From positions 75,974-139,973 of the forward strand of contig CAZUPD010000005.1 in the NCBI GenBank assembly GCA_964621785.1: DNA of 64,000 bases. The letters are read 5' to 3'. Each line of letters opens with the position of its first letter. The first letter of the stretch is position 1. Position numbers and translations under genes: made by a program. A model generated the notes under the pieces. That model searched no databases, had not been told where the DNA came from, and saw only the letters and a list, made by a program, of their open reading frames with translations. This stretch comes from JACKDW01 sp964621785 (GTDB taxonomy: Bacteria > Myxococcota_A > Polyangia > Nannocystales > Nannocystaceae). Positions 18,901 to 28,569 of the stretch are shown here, piece after piece.

Positions 18901-20265
18901 ATGGCCGACATCTGGAGCGAAGCACTTCACAGCCTGCAACCACGGCTCGGAGCCCAGACTTTCGATATGTGGTTGCGGCCGATCGCACTCCAGGAAATCC
19001 GGGGGCACGCACTGCATCTGCACGCGCCCAATCGGTTTATGAAGGAGTGGTTTGAAAACCACTACCTGCGGGTGGTGCTCGACGAAATCAAACGCCTGAC
19101 CCAGTCCGACTACACAGCGCAGATCGAGGTGTCCGACGTTTCGGCGGCTGCTGTGACCACCGCTTGCGAAGCCCCCACCGTCGAGAGCCAACCGCTCGAG
19201 TCGGCCCCGGCCCCGGCCCCCGCGACCAAACCCCGGCTGTCCGAGCGCTACCGGTTTGACAACTACATCAAGGGGACCTCGAATGAACTCGCAGCCTCGG
19301 CAGCCTGGTCCGCCGCCCAAGAACCTGGCAAGCGCTTCAATCCCCTGTTCATCTACGGCGGTTGCGGGCTCGGCAAAACCCACCTGCTTCACGCGATCGG
19401 GCGTCACATCAGCAAACATCGGCCAGAGCTGCGGATCTGCTACCTCAGCGCCGAGCAGTTTATGAACGAGTTCATCTCGGCGGTGCGCTGCAACCAGTTC
19501 GATGCGTTTCGCAGTCGCTACCGCCACGACAACGATGTGCTGTTGATCGACGACATCCAGTTCATCGCCGGTCGCGACCGCACGATGGATGAGTTCTTCC
19601 ATGTGTTCAACGTGCTCTACGAGGCTGGGAAGCAGATTGTGGTGACAGCGGACCGGGTACCGGCCGATATGTCGGGGATGGAAGAGCGGCTGACGTCGCG
19701 GCTCAACTGGGGCTTGGTGGCGGACATCCAGGCGCCTGACCTCGAGACCAGGGCTGCGATCCTGCGCCAGAAGGCCGATCACGATCACATTCGCGTCGAC
19801 ACCCGGGTCCTGTTGCACATCGCCAACCTCGTGCGGTCGAATGTCCGTGAACTCGAGGGCGCACTGATGCGCGTGGCCGCGTTCGCCGAGCTTCGAGGTG
19901 TCCGGATCACCGAGGCGTTTGTCAGTGAGGTCCTAGGTGGTGTCACCCCGAGTCAAAAACCTGTGCCCGTGACCATCGAGCATGTGCAAAAGCTGGTCGC
20001 CTCGCACTTCTCGGTCAAGATCGCCGACCTCAAAGGACCCCGGCGCCACCGCAGTATTTCGCGGCCACGGATGATCGCGATGTACCTCAGCCGCGAACTC
20101 ACCGGGGCGAGCTTTCCCGAGATAGGCCAGCGCTTCGGCGGCAAGGACCATTCGACCGTGATCAACGCATGTAAGCGGATCACCAGCATCCAGGCCAGCG
20201 AGCCCGAGATGCGCACAACGGTGACTTCCCTGCGTGAGCAGCTTGCGAGCCAGTCGCTCAATTGA
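18901..20265 (+). CDS. dnaA: chromosomal replication initiator protein DnaA
   Basis: DnaA opens the origin and loads helicase. The 454-residue protein starts at ATG 18901 with a GGGAGG ribosome site just before it; upstream in-frame codons do not resemble DnaA. Domain I begins MADIWSEALHSLQPRLGAQ; domain III has Walker A GCGLGKTHLLHAIG (about residue 151) and Walker B LLIDDIQF (about 214); domain IV ends with the signature FGGKDHSTVINACKRI (about 413). It is followed after 12 bp by pyrC instead of dnaN, an unusual neighbourhood. An internal TGYANNTRCA palindrome sits at 19013. Confidence 0.96.
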   Translation: MADIWSEALHSLQPRLGAQTFDMWLRPIALQEIRGHALHLHAPNRFMKEWFENHYLRVVLDEIKRLTQSDYTAQIEVSDVSAAAVTTACEAPTVESQPLESAPAPAPATKPRLSERYRFDNYIKGTSNELAASAAWSAAQEPGKRFNPLFIYGGCGLGKTHLLHAIGRHISKHRPELRICYLSAEQFMNEFISAVRCNQFDAFRSRYRHDNDVLLIDDIQFIAGRDRTMDEFFHVFNVLYEAGKQIVVTADRVPADMSGMEERLTSRLNWGLVADIQAPDLETRAAILRQKADHDHIRVDTRVLLHIANLVRSNVRELEGALMRVAAFAELRGVRITEAFVSEVLGGVTPSQKPVPVTIEHVQKLVASHFSVKIADLKGPRRHRSISRPRMIAMYLSRELTGASFPEIGQRFGGKDHSTVINACKRITSIQASEPEMRTTVTSLREQLASQSLN

Positions 20266-20277
20266 GATGCACTGCCC

Positions 20278-21324
20278 ATGCGAGAGACCATCGAGATCAC
20301 GCGCCCTGACGACTGGCATCTACACCTCCGAGATGGCGCTGCGTTGCAAGCGGTTGTCATGCACTCGGCGAGACAGTTTGCGCGGGCGATTGTGATGCCC
20401 AATCTGCGGCCGCCGATTACGGATGCGGCCGGTGCCCAGACCTACCGCGATCGGATCTTGGCTGCGTTGGCGGCCGGTGGAGGCGCTGACTTCACTCCGC
20501 TGATGACGCTCTACCTGACCGACAACACTCCCCCGGCGGAGATCAAAAAGGCGCGAGCATCTGGCTTGATCCACGGGGTCAAGCTCTACCCGAGCGGGGC
20601 GACCACCAACTCCGACGCCGGGGTGACTGCGATCGACCGGGTCTACCCGGTGCTCGAGGCCATGCAGGACGAAGGCATGCCGCTGTTGATCCACGGTGAA
20701 GTCACCGATCCCAGTGTCGATATCTTCGACCGCGAAGCCGCATTCTTGCGCGAGGTCCTCTCACCTCTGGTCGACCGTTTCCCCGACCTCCGGATCGTCG
20801 TCGAGCACATCACCACGGCCGATGCGGTTGCGTTTGTCGAGCAAGCTCCGAAAACGGTTGCCGCGACCGTGACTGCCCACCACCTGTTGTTCAACCGCAA
20901 CGCGATGTTCGCCGGCGGGATTCGTCCTCACCTCTACTGTTTGCCAGTTCTCAAACGCGAGCGCCACCGCCGGGCTCTGGTCGCGGCGGCCACGAGCGGC
21001 AACCCGAAGTTCTTCCTCGGCACCGATAGCGCGCCCCACGGACGTTCGCGCAAACAGTCGGCCTGCGGATGCGCGGGAGCGTTTACTGCCCATGCCGCGA
21101 TTGAGCTCTACACCGAGACCTTTGCCAACGCCGGCGCGCTCGACCGACTCGAGGGGTTTGCCAGTTTTTTCGGACCGGATTTTTATCAGCTGCCGCGCAA
21201 CACAACCAAGATCCAGCTTCGGAAATCGACGTGGCAGGTTCCAGCGGAGTTTCCGTTTGCCGATGATCCGGTTGTGCCGCTACGGGCCGGAGAGACGATC
21301 GCCTGGGAGCTAGTGTCGTCGTGA
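20278..21324 (+). CDS. pyrC: dihydroorotase, class II
   Basis: Catalyses ring closure of carbamoyl aspartate to dihydroorotate in pyrimidine synthesis. The 348 residues match E. coli PyrC length. Zinc ligands are visible: His14 and His16 in HLHLRD, Lys102 (carboxylated) in GVKLYPSG, His139 in LLIHGE, His177 in VVEHIT, and the catalytic Asp250 in LGTDSAPH. It begins 12 bp after the dnaA stop, so the two are probably read together. Confidence 0.95.
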   Translation: MRETIEITRPDDWHLHLRDGAALQAVVMHSARQFARAIVMPNLRPPITDAAGAQTYRDRILAALAAGGGADFTPLMTLYLTDNTPPAEIKKARASGLIHGVKLYPSGATTNSDAGVTAIDRVYPVLEAMQDEGMPLLIHGEVTDPSVDIFDREAAFLREVLSPLVDRFPDLRIVVEHITTADAVAFVEQAPKTVAATVTAHHLLFNRNAMFAGGIRPHLYCLPVLKRERHRRALVAAATSGNPKFFLGTDSAPHGRSRKQSACGCAGAFTAHAAIELYTETFANAGALDRLEGFASFFGPDFYQLPRNTTKIQLRKSTWQVPAEFPFADDPVVPLRAGETIAWELVSS

Positions 21325-21604
21325 TCGCACCACTTCGCGTAGTGCCACATCTTCGCCGAGGCAGGTCGACGTGTTGCGAGATGGTCGCACGGTGACATTT
21401 GTGGCCGACAGCTAACGACTGATGGTCGCGCCCTCGGCCGAGAGCGAGGCGAACTCGGTGTTGGCGAAGTTCAAGTTGTTGCATCCACGGGTCGAAAGTG
21501 CCGCGACTTCGCGCGGTGACCGAGGTGCCAGTGACGTTCGGCTTGCGCTCTCGAACCGTCCGCGAACTCCCCAGATCCGAGAGAGCATGTTATAGGCCGC
21601 GGCC

Positions 21605-22645
21605 ATGCAGATCAGTATCCTCGGCGCAACCGGTTTAGTCGGACGCGAGTTGATTCCTCTCCTCGCACGCGCTTGGCCGCAAGCTCAACTCCACTTGTTT
21701 GCCAGCCGCGACCAGACCCTCGAGCTCGAGGGGAAAAGCTACCCGGTTGGGGCCGCGACGCGTCTCGAGCAGGATGATGCTCCGCGCGGGGAGCTCGCGT
21801 TTGTCGCCCTCGACGATGCCCACAGCGCCCGTTATGTCCCGCGGTTACGCGAGCTCGGCTATCGCGTCGTCGACAAGAGCAACACCTACCGTCTCAATCC
21901 CGAAGTGCCGTTGGTCGTCGCCGGAGTCAATGACACGGCCTTTGGCGATGCCGACACGCTGGTCGCCAACCCCAACTGCACCACGATTCCGTTGATGCTC
22001 GCGGTCCAACCTTTGCGCCAGGCGTTTGGTTTGGCATCGCTCGCGGTCGCTTCCTACCAGGCGATCAGCGGGGCTGGTCTGGCGACACTCAAGACGTTTA
22101 TCGCCAACTCGCAGGCGGGTTATGCCGGCGATCTCCTCGGCCAAAGCTTTGCCCCGGACGGCTATGCCGGCAATACGGTGCCTCATAACGGCAAAACGGA
22201 TGCGAGTGGATATTCGTCCGAAGAACGCAAAATGATGCTGGAAAGCGCAAAAATTCTCGAAATGCCGGGGGTTCCGTTTTCGGCACAGTGTTGCCGAGTT
22301 CCGGTTGCGGTCGGCCACTACGAGCAGGTGTGGATCGAATTGCAAAAGCCGACCGACGTCGCTGCGATCGAAGCTGTGTTGTGCGAGCCCCATCCTTTTT
22401 TGAGGTTTGTGCCAGGGGCCGAGGGAGCCGGGCTGTCGGCGCGCCACTGTCTAGAGTCCCGCGATGAAGTGTTTGTCGGACGTGTGCGACGGGACCTGCG
22501 AGGTTCCGATGGCCACCGTTTTTGTCTGACCGTCGTCGCCGACAACCTCCGTCTCGGGGCTGCGACCAACGCTGTGCGGATCGCATCGAAGTGGTACCCC
22601 GTCGCTGACGAAGCTCTACGTGTGAAGACAGTCTCGTCTCGCTAA
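21605..22645 (+). CDS. asd: aspartate-semialdehyde dehydrogenase
   Basis: Reduces aspartyl phosphate to the semialdehyde used for lysine, threonine, methionine and cell wall precursors. The 346 residues carry the NADP motif GATGLVGRE, the active-site Cys125 in VANPNCTTIP, SYQAISGAG and the catalytic His238 in RVPVAVGHYE. A 280-bp gap separates it from pyrC; I see no riboswitch or other element there. Confidence 0.93.
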   Translation: MQISILGATGLVGRELIPLLARAWPQAQLHLFASRDQTLELEGKSYPVGAATRLEQDDAPRGELAFVALDDAHSARYVPRLRELGYRVVDKSNTYRLNPEVPLVVAGVNDTAFGDADTLVANPNCTTIPLMLAVQPLRQAFGLASLAVASYQAISGAGLATLKTFIANSQAGYAGDLLGQSFAPDGYAGNTVPHNGKTDASGYSSEERKMMLESAKILEMPGVPFSAQCCRVPVAVGHYEQVWIELQKPTDVAAIEAVLCEPHPFLRFVPGAEGAGLSARHCLESRDEVFVGRVRRDLRGSDGHRFCLTVVADNLRLGAATNAVRIASKWYPVADEALRVKTVSSR

Positions 22646-22731
22646 CGCTTTGTGTGACACATTTGTGACCCGCCGTTCGGAACGTGCGAGCGCCGGGCAA
22701 GCCGTTTCGGTGTATCGTCAACAAACCTCCT

Positions 22732-23022
22732 GTGACTGCAACTGCCAACCTCCGTACCCATGTACTCGACGTGGTCGAAGCCGCTGGTTCGGCCGGTATC
22801 ACCATGGGCGCACTCATCGACCGTATCGACGCCGAGGGGTTTGATGTCGCCACTGCCGAACTAGAGATTTGGTCGTTGCTTTCGGCCCGCGAGTTGACGC
22901 CGGTGGGCTTCGTTTGCAGGTCACTGCGCAGTCGTCACACGATTCGCCGGAGCTACGAATTTTTGCTGATCCGCTGGTCGGTTGAACAAGATCGTCAACT
23001 CGACTTGGTCGGAGTCCCATGA
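22732..23022 (+). CDS. small winged-helix-like protein, coupled to the dihydrouridine synthase gene
   Basis: A 96-residue product from GTG 22732 (an in-frame GTG at 22684 is also possible). Its TGA overlaps the ATG of the next gene (ATGA at 23019-23022), which argues that it is real and translated. The first two thirds resemble a winged-helix fold: helix LRTHVLDVVEAAG, ITMGALIDRIDAEGF, then ATAELEIWSLLSARELTPV. No family is recognised. A nucleic-acid-binding role is inference only. Confidence 0.55.
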   Translation: MTATANLRTHVLDVVEAAGSAGITMGALIDRIDAEGFDVATAELEIWSLLSARELTPVGFVCRSLRSRHTIRRSYEFLLIRWSVEQDRQLDLVGVP

Positions 23023-24104
23023 CAGCCCTCAACCCGCGTTGGCCGGCAGTCGCCGATGTTCGGCACATTGTCGCGTCGACACCCCTCGATCGTGGATTGT
23101 TTGTCGCCCTGGCTCCGATGGATGGGGTCACCGACGCTGTCTACCGCGAGCTCCTGACCGAACTCGACGGTGGGCGCAGCGGCATCAGTCTGTGTGTCTC
23201 CGAATTTGTGCGTGTCGTCCGCGACCCGGTCCCAGCCAAAGTCATCCGCCGCCACTGTCCCGAAGTTGATCACGGTGGACGGACCCGCAGTGGCGTGCCG
23301 GTGTTTGTCCAGCTCTTGGGCGGACTCCCGGAGCCGATGGCCGAGACCGCGAGACGGGCCGTCGCCCTCGGTGCCCCCGGGATCGATCTCAACTTCGGAT
23401 GTCCGGCTAAGACGGTCAACAACCACGACGGCGGCGCAACCCTGCTCAAGACGCCCTCGCGGATCGAGGCGATCACGCGTGCAGTCCGCGATGTCTGTCC
23501 TCCCCACGTGTATGTGACGGTCAAGATCCGGATCGGTTGGGACAGCGGCGATCAGATCGAAGAAATTGCGAAGGCTGCGCAACGAGGTGGCGGCGATTGG
23601 CTGACGATCCATGCACGCACACGCAAACAGTTGTACCGCCCACCTGTTCATTGGGATGTGATCTCCCGTGCACAGTCCGCGGTCGCGGGGATGTCGGTCG
23701 TGGCCAACGGAGATCTCCGCGAGCCAGATGATCTCCATGCCTGTGCAAAGATCTCCATGTGTGAAGCATTTATGATCGGACGCGGGGCAATGGGCGCACC
23801 TGCCCTGTTCTCGCGGATCCGCGGATGGCGTGATCAACCAATCGAGATCTCAGAATTCACAGATCTCCTGCTGCGCTACCACGCCGCGCTCATGGCTGCC
23901 GGGCGCAGCGAGAAGCAGGCTCTGTGTCGGGTCAAGCAATGGCTGCGGATGGGTGCCCTGACGCGACCGGACATCGAATCATTGTTTACCCGAATCAAGG
24001 TCATGCAGGCCTGGGAACCGATGGCTGCCGTACTGTGCGCCTGCCATCGGCCGCCGATGGGCGAACGCTCGGTGCCGGCGGTGAGACCGATATCGATGAT
24101 GTGA
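23019..24104 (+). CDS. tRNA-dihydrouridine synthase
   Basis: FMN enzyme that reduces uridines in the tRNA D-loop. The 361 residues have LAPMDGVTDA at the N-terminus, the catalytic Cys128 in NFGCPAKTVNNHDGGA, Lys169 in VTVKIRIGWD and the HARTRKQLY phosphate-binding segment. The short C-terminal domain and NNHDGGA motif point to the DusC side of the family, but I do not fix the subtype. It is translationally coupled to the small gene before it. Confidence 0.9.
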   Translation: MTALNPRWPAVADVRHIVASTPLDRGLFVALAPMDGVTDAVYRELLTELDGGRSGISLCVSEFVRVVRDPVPAKVIRRHCPEVDHGGRTRSGVPVFVQLLGGLPEPMAETARRAVALGAPGIDLNFGCPAKTVNNHDGGATLLKTPSRIEAITRAVRDVCPPHVYVTVKIRIGWDSGDQIEEIAKAAQRGGGDWLTIHARTRKQLYRPPVHWDVISRAQSAVAGMSVVANGDLREPDDLHACAKISMCEAFMIGRGAMGAPALFSRIRGWRDQPIEISEFTDLLLRYHAALMAAGRSEKQALCRVKQWLRMGALTRPDIESLFTRIKVMQAWEPMAAVLCACHRPPMGERSVPAVRPISMM

Positions 24105-24109
24105 GTGAC

Positions 24110-24133
24110 AAACCCACGCGTATCTGCGGGTTT
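24110..24133. terminator. possible bidirectional terminator hairpin
   Basis: AAACCC and GGGTTT arms flank a 12-bp loop between the convergent dus and HEAT genes. The stem is only six pairs plus an interrupted extension, so this is a modest call. Confidence 0.4.
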
Positions 24134-24149
24134 GACACGTTTCACCAAA

Positions 24150-25172
24150 TTATTGCACCAACGACTCTCCCACAGGAGGTTCATCGCTCGGAGCATCTTC
24201 CGCCGACGCCTCTGCGTTGACGCGTTTGATCAGGGCACGGGCGCGACGGGCCACCCGCAAGCTGCTGTCCTTGGACAGTTCGCTGAGTTCGGGTAGTTGC
24301 GCCGCCTTGTTGGCATCGATCTTCTCGAGCCCGATCAGGGCCTGCAGACGAACTTCGGGTTTTGGGTCTGCGAGTGCACGTACAAGTGTTCGCCAGCCAC
24401 GGACCTCTCGCAGGTTGCCCAGCGAACGCACGGCCGCCGCCCGTTTTTCCCAGTGTTCGTCAAATGTCGCCGACAGCAGCTCGCTGATCAGGACCTTGCC
24501 ATTGCCGGTGTAGCCCGCGGTTTCGAGGGCTGCGACCTGGACCTCAAAACTCTCGTCTTTCAGCCCGATCCGCAGGCCGTTGAGGTCGTAGGGGGACTTG
24601 CTGTGACGCATCGCCCGGACCAACGCGAGGCGAACATCGGCATCGGCTTCGATCACCAACATGTGTGCGGCCGCCTCTTCCCAGTCCCCGTCGGTCATCG
24701 GCAGGGCCTCGGCCAGCGCTCTGCGGACCGCCGGCTTTTCTTTTTCGCTGAGCAGGCGGTGCAGCAACACCGGAGCCGCCCGCGGATCTCGCAGGCGGTT
24801 GTCGGTGTACAGCATACGTCCGGAGCGCGTTTTTTCGTCGGGGGCCAGGCCCATCACCACATCAAACGCGACGCGATCGCGGGATTTGAACAGCTCGAAC
24901 TCGATGTTCATCCGCTGCTGCCAGGTTTTGCCTGCGAGGTCGGGTGCCCGGTGGTTGGGCGAATGTGTGTTCGCCGAGCCTGCGGTCGGTTGCCCCGGAT
25001 TCGTCCCTGTTTGGTCAGGTTGGTCAGGTTGTCCGGGGGTGGGCTGTGTACCCGGTTGAGGTTGTGTCGCGGTCGTCGGATTGTGCGGTGTCGTTGTGGT
25101 CGTCGTCGTCGCAACGCACCCGGCCGCGAGCAACGATACGACTCCAAGGACAAAACATGATCGATGGAACAT
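24150..25172 (-). CDS. HEAT-repeat lipoprotein
   Basis: A 340-residue lipoprotein (VVSLLAAGC, Cys19) followed by a run of Thr and a Pro/Gln/Thr-rich linker to about residue 75. The rest is a string of helical pairs with the spacing of HEAT repeats, for example DPRAAPVLLHRLLSEKEKPAVRRALAEAL and DPKPEVRLQALIGLEKI. Such scaffolds bind partners; no enzyme is implied. It converges on the dus gene. Confidence 0.75.
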   Translation of the reverse strand: MFHRSCFVLGVVSLLAAGCVATTTTTTTPHNPTTATQPQPGTQPTPGQPDQPDQTGTNPGQPTAGSANTHSPNHRAPDLAGKTWQQRMNIEFELFKSRDRVAFDVVMGLAPDEKTRSGRMLYTDNRLRDPRAAPVLLHRLLSEKEKPAVRRALAEALPMTDGDWEEAAAHMLVIEADADVRLALVRAMRHSKSPYDLNGLRIGLKDESFEVQVAALETAGYTGNGKVLISELLSATFDEHWEKRAAAVRSLGNLREVRGWRTLVRALADPKPEVRLQALIGLEKIDANKAAQLPELSELSKDSSLRVARRARALIKRVNAEASAEDAPSDEPPVGESLVQ

Positions 25173-25340
25173 GATGATAAGGTCATCATGTCGAAGGAAC
25201 GCGAACGTGTCACAGGTTAAGATCGAACGCCGCGTGAATTGACCCGCTGGTTACGACATGTTGGAATGCGCATGTTCTAAAGGTCTGCGAAGATTGCACG
25301 CCGCGTCTCGCCCGTGTGGTGTCCGTGTGCGAGGTCCGGG

Positions 25341-26426
25341 TCAACCACTTGCCGACAATCGGTCGACATCGGCCAAAAACGAGTCGATCACCGTGGGTGG
25401 CGTCGCGTAGCTGCACATCAGTCGGGCGACCGTGCCGACCGATGACGCAAACGGATAATACTCGTGGCCGGCAGCTCGCAGGCCGCGGTCGAGCGCCTCG
25501 GGCAGGCGGACGAATACCCCGTTGGCCTCGACCGGAAATGCCGGCGCGAGACCGCGAGCGGTCAGGCCCTGTGCCAGCTTTGCCGCCAGCTCGTTGGCGT
25601 GTCGCGCGTGGGCCCAAAACCGGTCCCCCTCGAGCGTGCGCAAGAACTGTCCCGAGACAAATCGATGTTTGCTCAACAGATGCCCGGTCGACTTGCGCAG
25701 GAACGGAAACCGTTCGCACGCCCGCAGTGTTTCCGGCACCCCGGTTTGTGGAAACAGCAACACCGCCTCGCCGAACGGAAACCCGTTTTTGGTCCCGCCG
25801 AAGGTCAGGGCATCGACACCCGCATCGACCGTGAGCGCCCGACATGCCCCGGCAGCATCGAGGGAGGTGCGTGCCATCAGCGAAGCGACCGCATTAGCAA
25901 ACCTGGCCCCATCGACATGTACCCGGTACCCCCGGCTGTGGGCGAGTCTGCACAGTGCCTTGAGCTCGTCGGGACCGTACACCGTACCCAGCTCGGTGAC
26001 ATTGGTCAGCGTCAGGACCCCGGGCGCGGGTTCGTGGACATCGCCGCGTCCACCCGCCGTCGCCCGGTCCACGTCGTCACACGTGAGCCGCGTGGGATCG
26101 GTCGCCGGCGTGACCGCGGTTGTCCGGCACAGCGTGATCCGCTCGGGGGCGGTCGATTCATCGTCGTTGTAGTGTGAGTAGCGGTGGCACAACACGCGCT
26201 GCCACGGCTCGGTCAGCGACGCGATTGCTAGGGTGTTGGCAGCCGTGCCGGTGGCGACAAAAAACACCGCCGTCGGTTGGCCAAACAGCTCGCGAAACTT
26301 GGCGATCGCCGCGGTCGTGATCGCATCGTCGCCATACCCGACCGCAAATCCCGAGGCGACTTCGACGAGCGCAGCCGCCGCTTCGGGACAGAGCCCGGCA
26401 TTGTTGTCGGAACGCAGATTTGCCAT
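25341..26426 (-). CDS. low-specificity L-threonine aldolase-like PLP enzyme
   Basis: A 361-residue fold-type I PLP protein of the threonine aldolase/beta-eliminating lyase family. Visible marks are LRSDNNAGLCPE at the N-terminus, the cofactor-ring segment VATGTAANTLAIA, the PLP-Asp in VHVDGARFANA (about 172) and the Schiff-base Lys213 in FGGTKNG. Threonine or allo-threonine cleavage to glycine and acetaldehyde is the likely activity. It is divergent to the prenyltransferase gene, with about 160 bp between starts. Confidence 0.85.
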   Translation of the reverse strand: MANLRSDNNAGLCPEAAAALVEVASGFAVGYGDDAITTAAIAKFRELFGQPTAVFFVATGTAANTLAIASLTEPWQRVLCHRYSHYNDDESTAPERITLCRTTAVTPATDPTRLTCDDVDRATAGGRGDVHEPAPGVLTLTNVTELGTVYGPDELKALCRLAHSRGYRVHVDGARFANAVASLMARTSLDAAGACRALTVDAGVDALTFGGTKNGFPFGEAVLLFPQTGVPETLRACERFPFLRKSTGHLLSKHRFVSGQFLRTLEGDRFWAHARHANELAAKLAQGLTARGLAPAFPVEANGVFVRLPEALDRGLRAAGHEYYPFASSVGTVARLMCSYATPPTVIDSFLADVDRLSASG

Positions 26427-26586
26427 GTGGCGCGCAGCCTACCAGTCCCGGGAGCCGCCGCGAACACAGTCGGGGCAACGAAGGTCACGGTTTCGATGCA
26501 GGTCCCTCGGAGGTACCGGCCGAGGCGAGCGGCAAAAAATCACGACGTTGAGCGATGGCGACAGTTTTTCGCTACCCTGCTTGCCG

Positions 26587-27501
26587 ATGCAGGCGCAACT
26601 CTCGGCGTGGATTCAGGCAGTGCGACCCCTGGCCCAGGTCAACCTGGCGATCCCTCTTTTGCTCGGTCAGGCCATGGCATTTGCCTGGCGCGGGAGCTTC
26701 TCGCTGACCCTCCTCCTGTGGACGTTTGCGTTGTCGCTGTCGTGGCACCTGTTGATCGTCTTTGCCAACGACTACGCCGACCGCGACGCCGACCGGCTCA
26801 ACACCACCTACAACGAATTTTCCGGAGGCTCGCGGGTGATCCCCGAGGGCAAGTTACCGGCCTCTGCACTCGCTTGGGCCGCACTCGGCAACCTCGTCAA
26901 CCTGGTCGGCATCACGATCTACTGCGCACTCGCCCACGACCGGATCCTACTCGTTCCATTGGTCGGCGCAGGCTTGTTGTTGTTGTGGGCCTACAGCTTT
27001 GGCCCGCGGATCTCCTACCGCGGCCACGGAGAAACGCTCCAGGGGTTCGGCGTCGGGATCGTCCTGCCGTTGATCGGCTATGTGATGCAGACAGGCGATT
27101 TTGCCGGGTTTCACTGGTTCGCCCTGATCCCCACATTTTTACTTGCATCCGCAAGCAATATTTTAACAAGCCTACCCGACTACCCAGCCGACCACGAAGC
27201 CGGCAAGCGCACCTACGCCGTCGTCCGCGGCCAATACCTCGCACGCCGTCACTTCCTCGAGCTCGTGGTCATTGCCGCAGCCGCGTCGCCGTTTGTCCTC
27301 GACGAGTGCCTGTGGCAGGTGGCGATGGCAGTCGCCGTTCCCGGCCTCGCGGTGCTTTCGATGTGCATCCAACTCCTCGGAACCGCCGACGCCCGCGACC
27401 ACGACGAGTGCCGAGCATTCGTCATTCGAGGCGGCGCAGCGACCAACGTATTGCTGGTGAGCTGGGCGGTGGCGCTGGTGATCCTGCGTTTGGTGAGCTG
27501 A
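26587..27501 (+). CDS. UbiA-family prenyltransferase, MenA-like
   Basis: A 304-residue polytopic membrane protein beginning at ATG 26587. The first Asp-rich motif NDYADRDADR (residues 61-70) and the second DYPADHEAGKRT (about 198) bind the prenyl diphosphate-Mg complex. Overall form is closest to 1,4-dihydroxy-2-naphthoate prenyltransferases of menaquinone synthesis, but no other men gene is nearby, so the aromatic acceptor is uncertain. Confidence 0.8.
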   Translation: MQAQLSAWIQAVRPLAQVNLAIPLLLGQAMAFAWRGSFSLTLLLWTFALSLSWHLLIVFANDYADRDADRLNTTYNEFSGGSRVIPEGKLPASALAWAALGNLVNLVGITIYCALAHDRILLVPLVGAGLLLLWAYSFGPRISYRGHGETLQGFGVGIVLPLIGYVMQTGDFAGFHWFALIPTFLLASASNILTSLPDYPADHEAGKRTYAVVRGQYLARRHFLELVVIAAAASPFVLDECLWQVAMAVAVPGLAVLSMCIQLLGTADARDHDECRAFVIRGGAATNVLLVSWAVALVILRLVS

Positions 27502-27616
27502 CGATTGTTCCGGTAGTGTACATACACTAAAAATTGAATCCTGTTGCTCGTATACGGGCGTACAAGATCCATCCTTCCATTGACCCACTCGGCCATCACC
27601 CGCAAACTGGAGACCG

Positions 27617-28435
27617 ATGGGTAATCAGACAATCACCGTCCGAAGGATGCATTTTAAAATTCCCGAATCACTCGACCCCGTGCTCATCCGTGGGGAGCCC
27701 GAGGAATCCTTTGTGCTTGTGGGCCTCTCGCTGCTGCTCCCCTATCTCGAACCCTACCTCATTCGCACGATGAACCAGGCTCGTGCGCGGATCGACGATC
27801 CTGAACTGCTCGCGCACGTGCGAAAGTTCAGTGCCCAAGAAGGCCAGCATTACCGCGAGCATCAACGCTACAATCAGGCGATTCGAAGTCCTCGTTATCC
27901 CAAACTCGCGCAAATGGAACAGGCGCTCGCCTCCGACTACGCCCGTTTTACCCGTGACAAATCACTGCGGTTCAACCTCGCCTATGCCGAAGGCTTTGAG
28001 GCGATGACCGCCGCCACGGCCCTCTACCTACTCGAGACCCGGGACCGACGCGAGATGCTCCCGTGCATCGAGGATGTGATGTTTTGGCACGCGATCGAGG
28101 AACTCGAGCATCGGACCGTCGCCTTTGATGTGTATCAGCAACTGTATGGAGGATACCTCTATCGTTTGGCCATCGGTCTGTACGCACAGGTGCACCTCCT
28201 ACGATTTTCCATTCGCGTCGCCCGCTATCTGCTGACAGTCGAGCGAGAGCGTGTCGCGGGGTATGGCGGTCGCGGTCGCAGGCTGTTTCGCCAAGCGAGC
28301 CTACTTGCGCGCAGGTTTCTGCCCCGCATCCTGAAAACCTATTCGCCTTGGTATTCGCCGCGCAACATTCAATTTACCCCCATGATGGAGGAGCTGGCTG
28401 CTCGCTTGAGTGCACAGGCACAGTCGACTTCATGA
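27617..28435 (+). CDS. ferritin-like metal-dependent hydrolase (COG3687 type)
   Basis: A 272-residue protein with a GGAG ribosome site six bases before ATG 27617. It carries two Glu/His clusters, EGQHYREH (about residues 75-82) and WHAIEELEHRTVAFD (about 155-170), the pattern of the predicted metal-dependent hydrolase family and of diiron ferritin-like helices. Biochemical activity of the family is not established. It is closed by a strong terminator at 28522. Confidence 0.7.
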   Translation: MGNQTITVRRMHFKIPESLDPVLIRGEPEESFVLVGLSLLLPYLEPYLIRTMNQARARIDDPELLAHVRKFSAQEGQHYREHQRYNQAIRSPRYPKLAQMEQALASDYARFTRDKSLRFNLAYAEGFEAMTAATALYLLETRDRREMLPCIEDVMFWHAIEELEHRTVAFDVYQQLYGGYLYRLAIGLYAQVHLLRFSIRVARYLLTVERERVAGYGGRGRRLFRQASLLARRFLPRILKTYSPWYSPRNIQFTPMMEELAARLSAQAQSTS

Positions 28436-28521
28436 CCTATTTGAGTGTGCCACCGCGAGTTTCGTTGCGTGCATTCGTTGCACCATCGCGTCGGCATCCC
28501 CGGTACCCGTCATGACACGAC

Positions 28522-28554
28522 AAAACCCGCAGGCCACTCGAACCTGCGGGTTTT
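28522..28554. terminator. strong bidirectional rho-independent terminator
   Basis: AAAACCCGCAGG, a 9-base loop, and CCTGCGGGTTTT form a perfect 12-bp stem with A and T tracts on the two sides. It lies between convergent genes and should serve both. Confidence 0.9.
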
Positions 28555-28569
28555 CGAATCGTGTGAATC

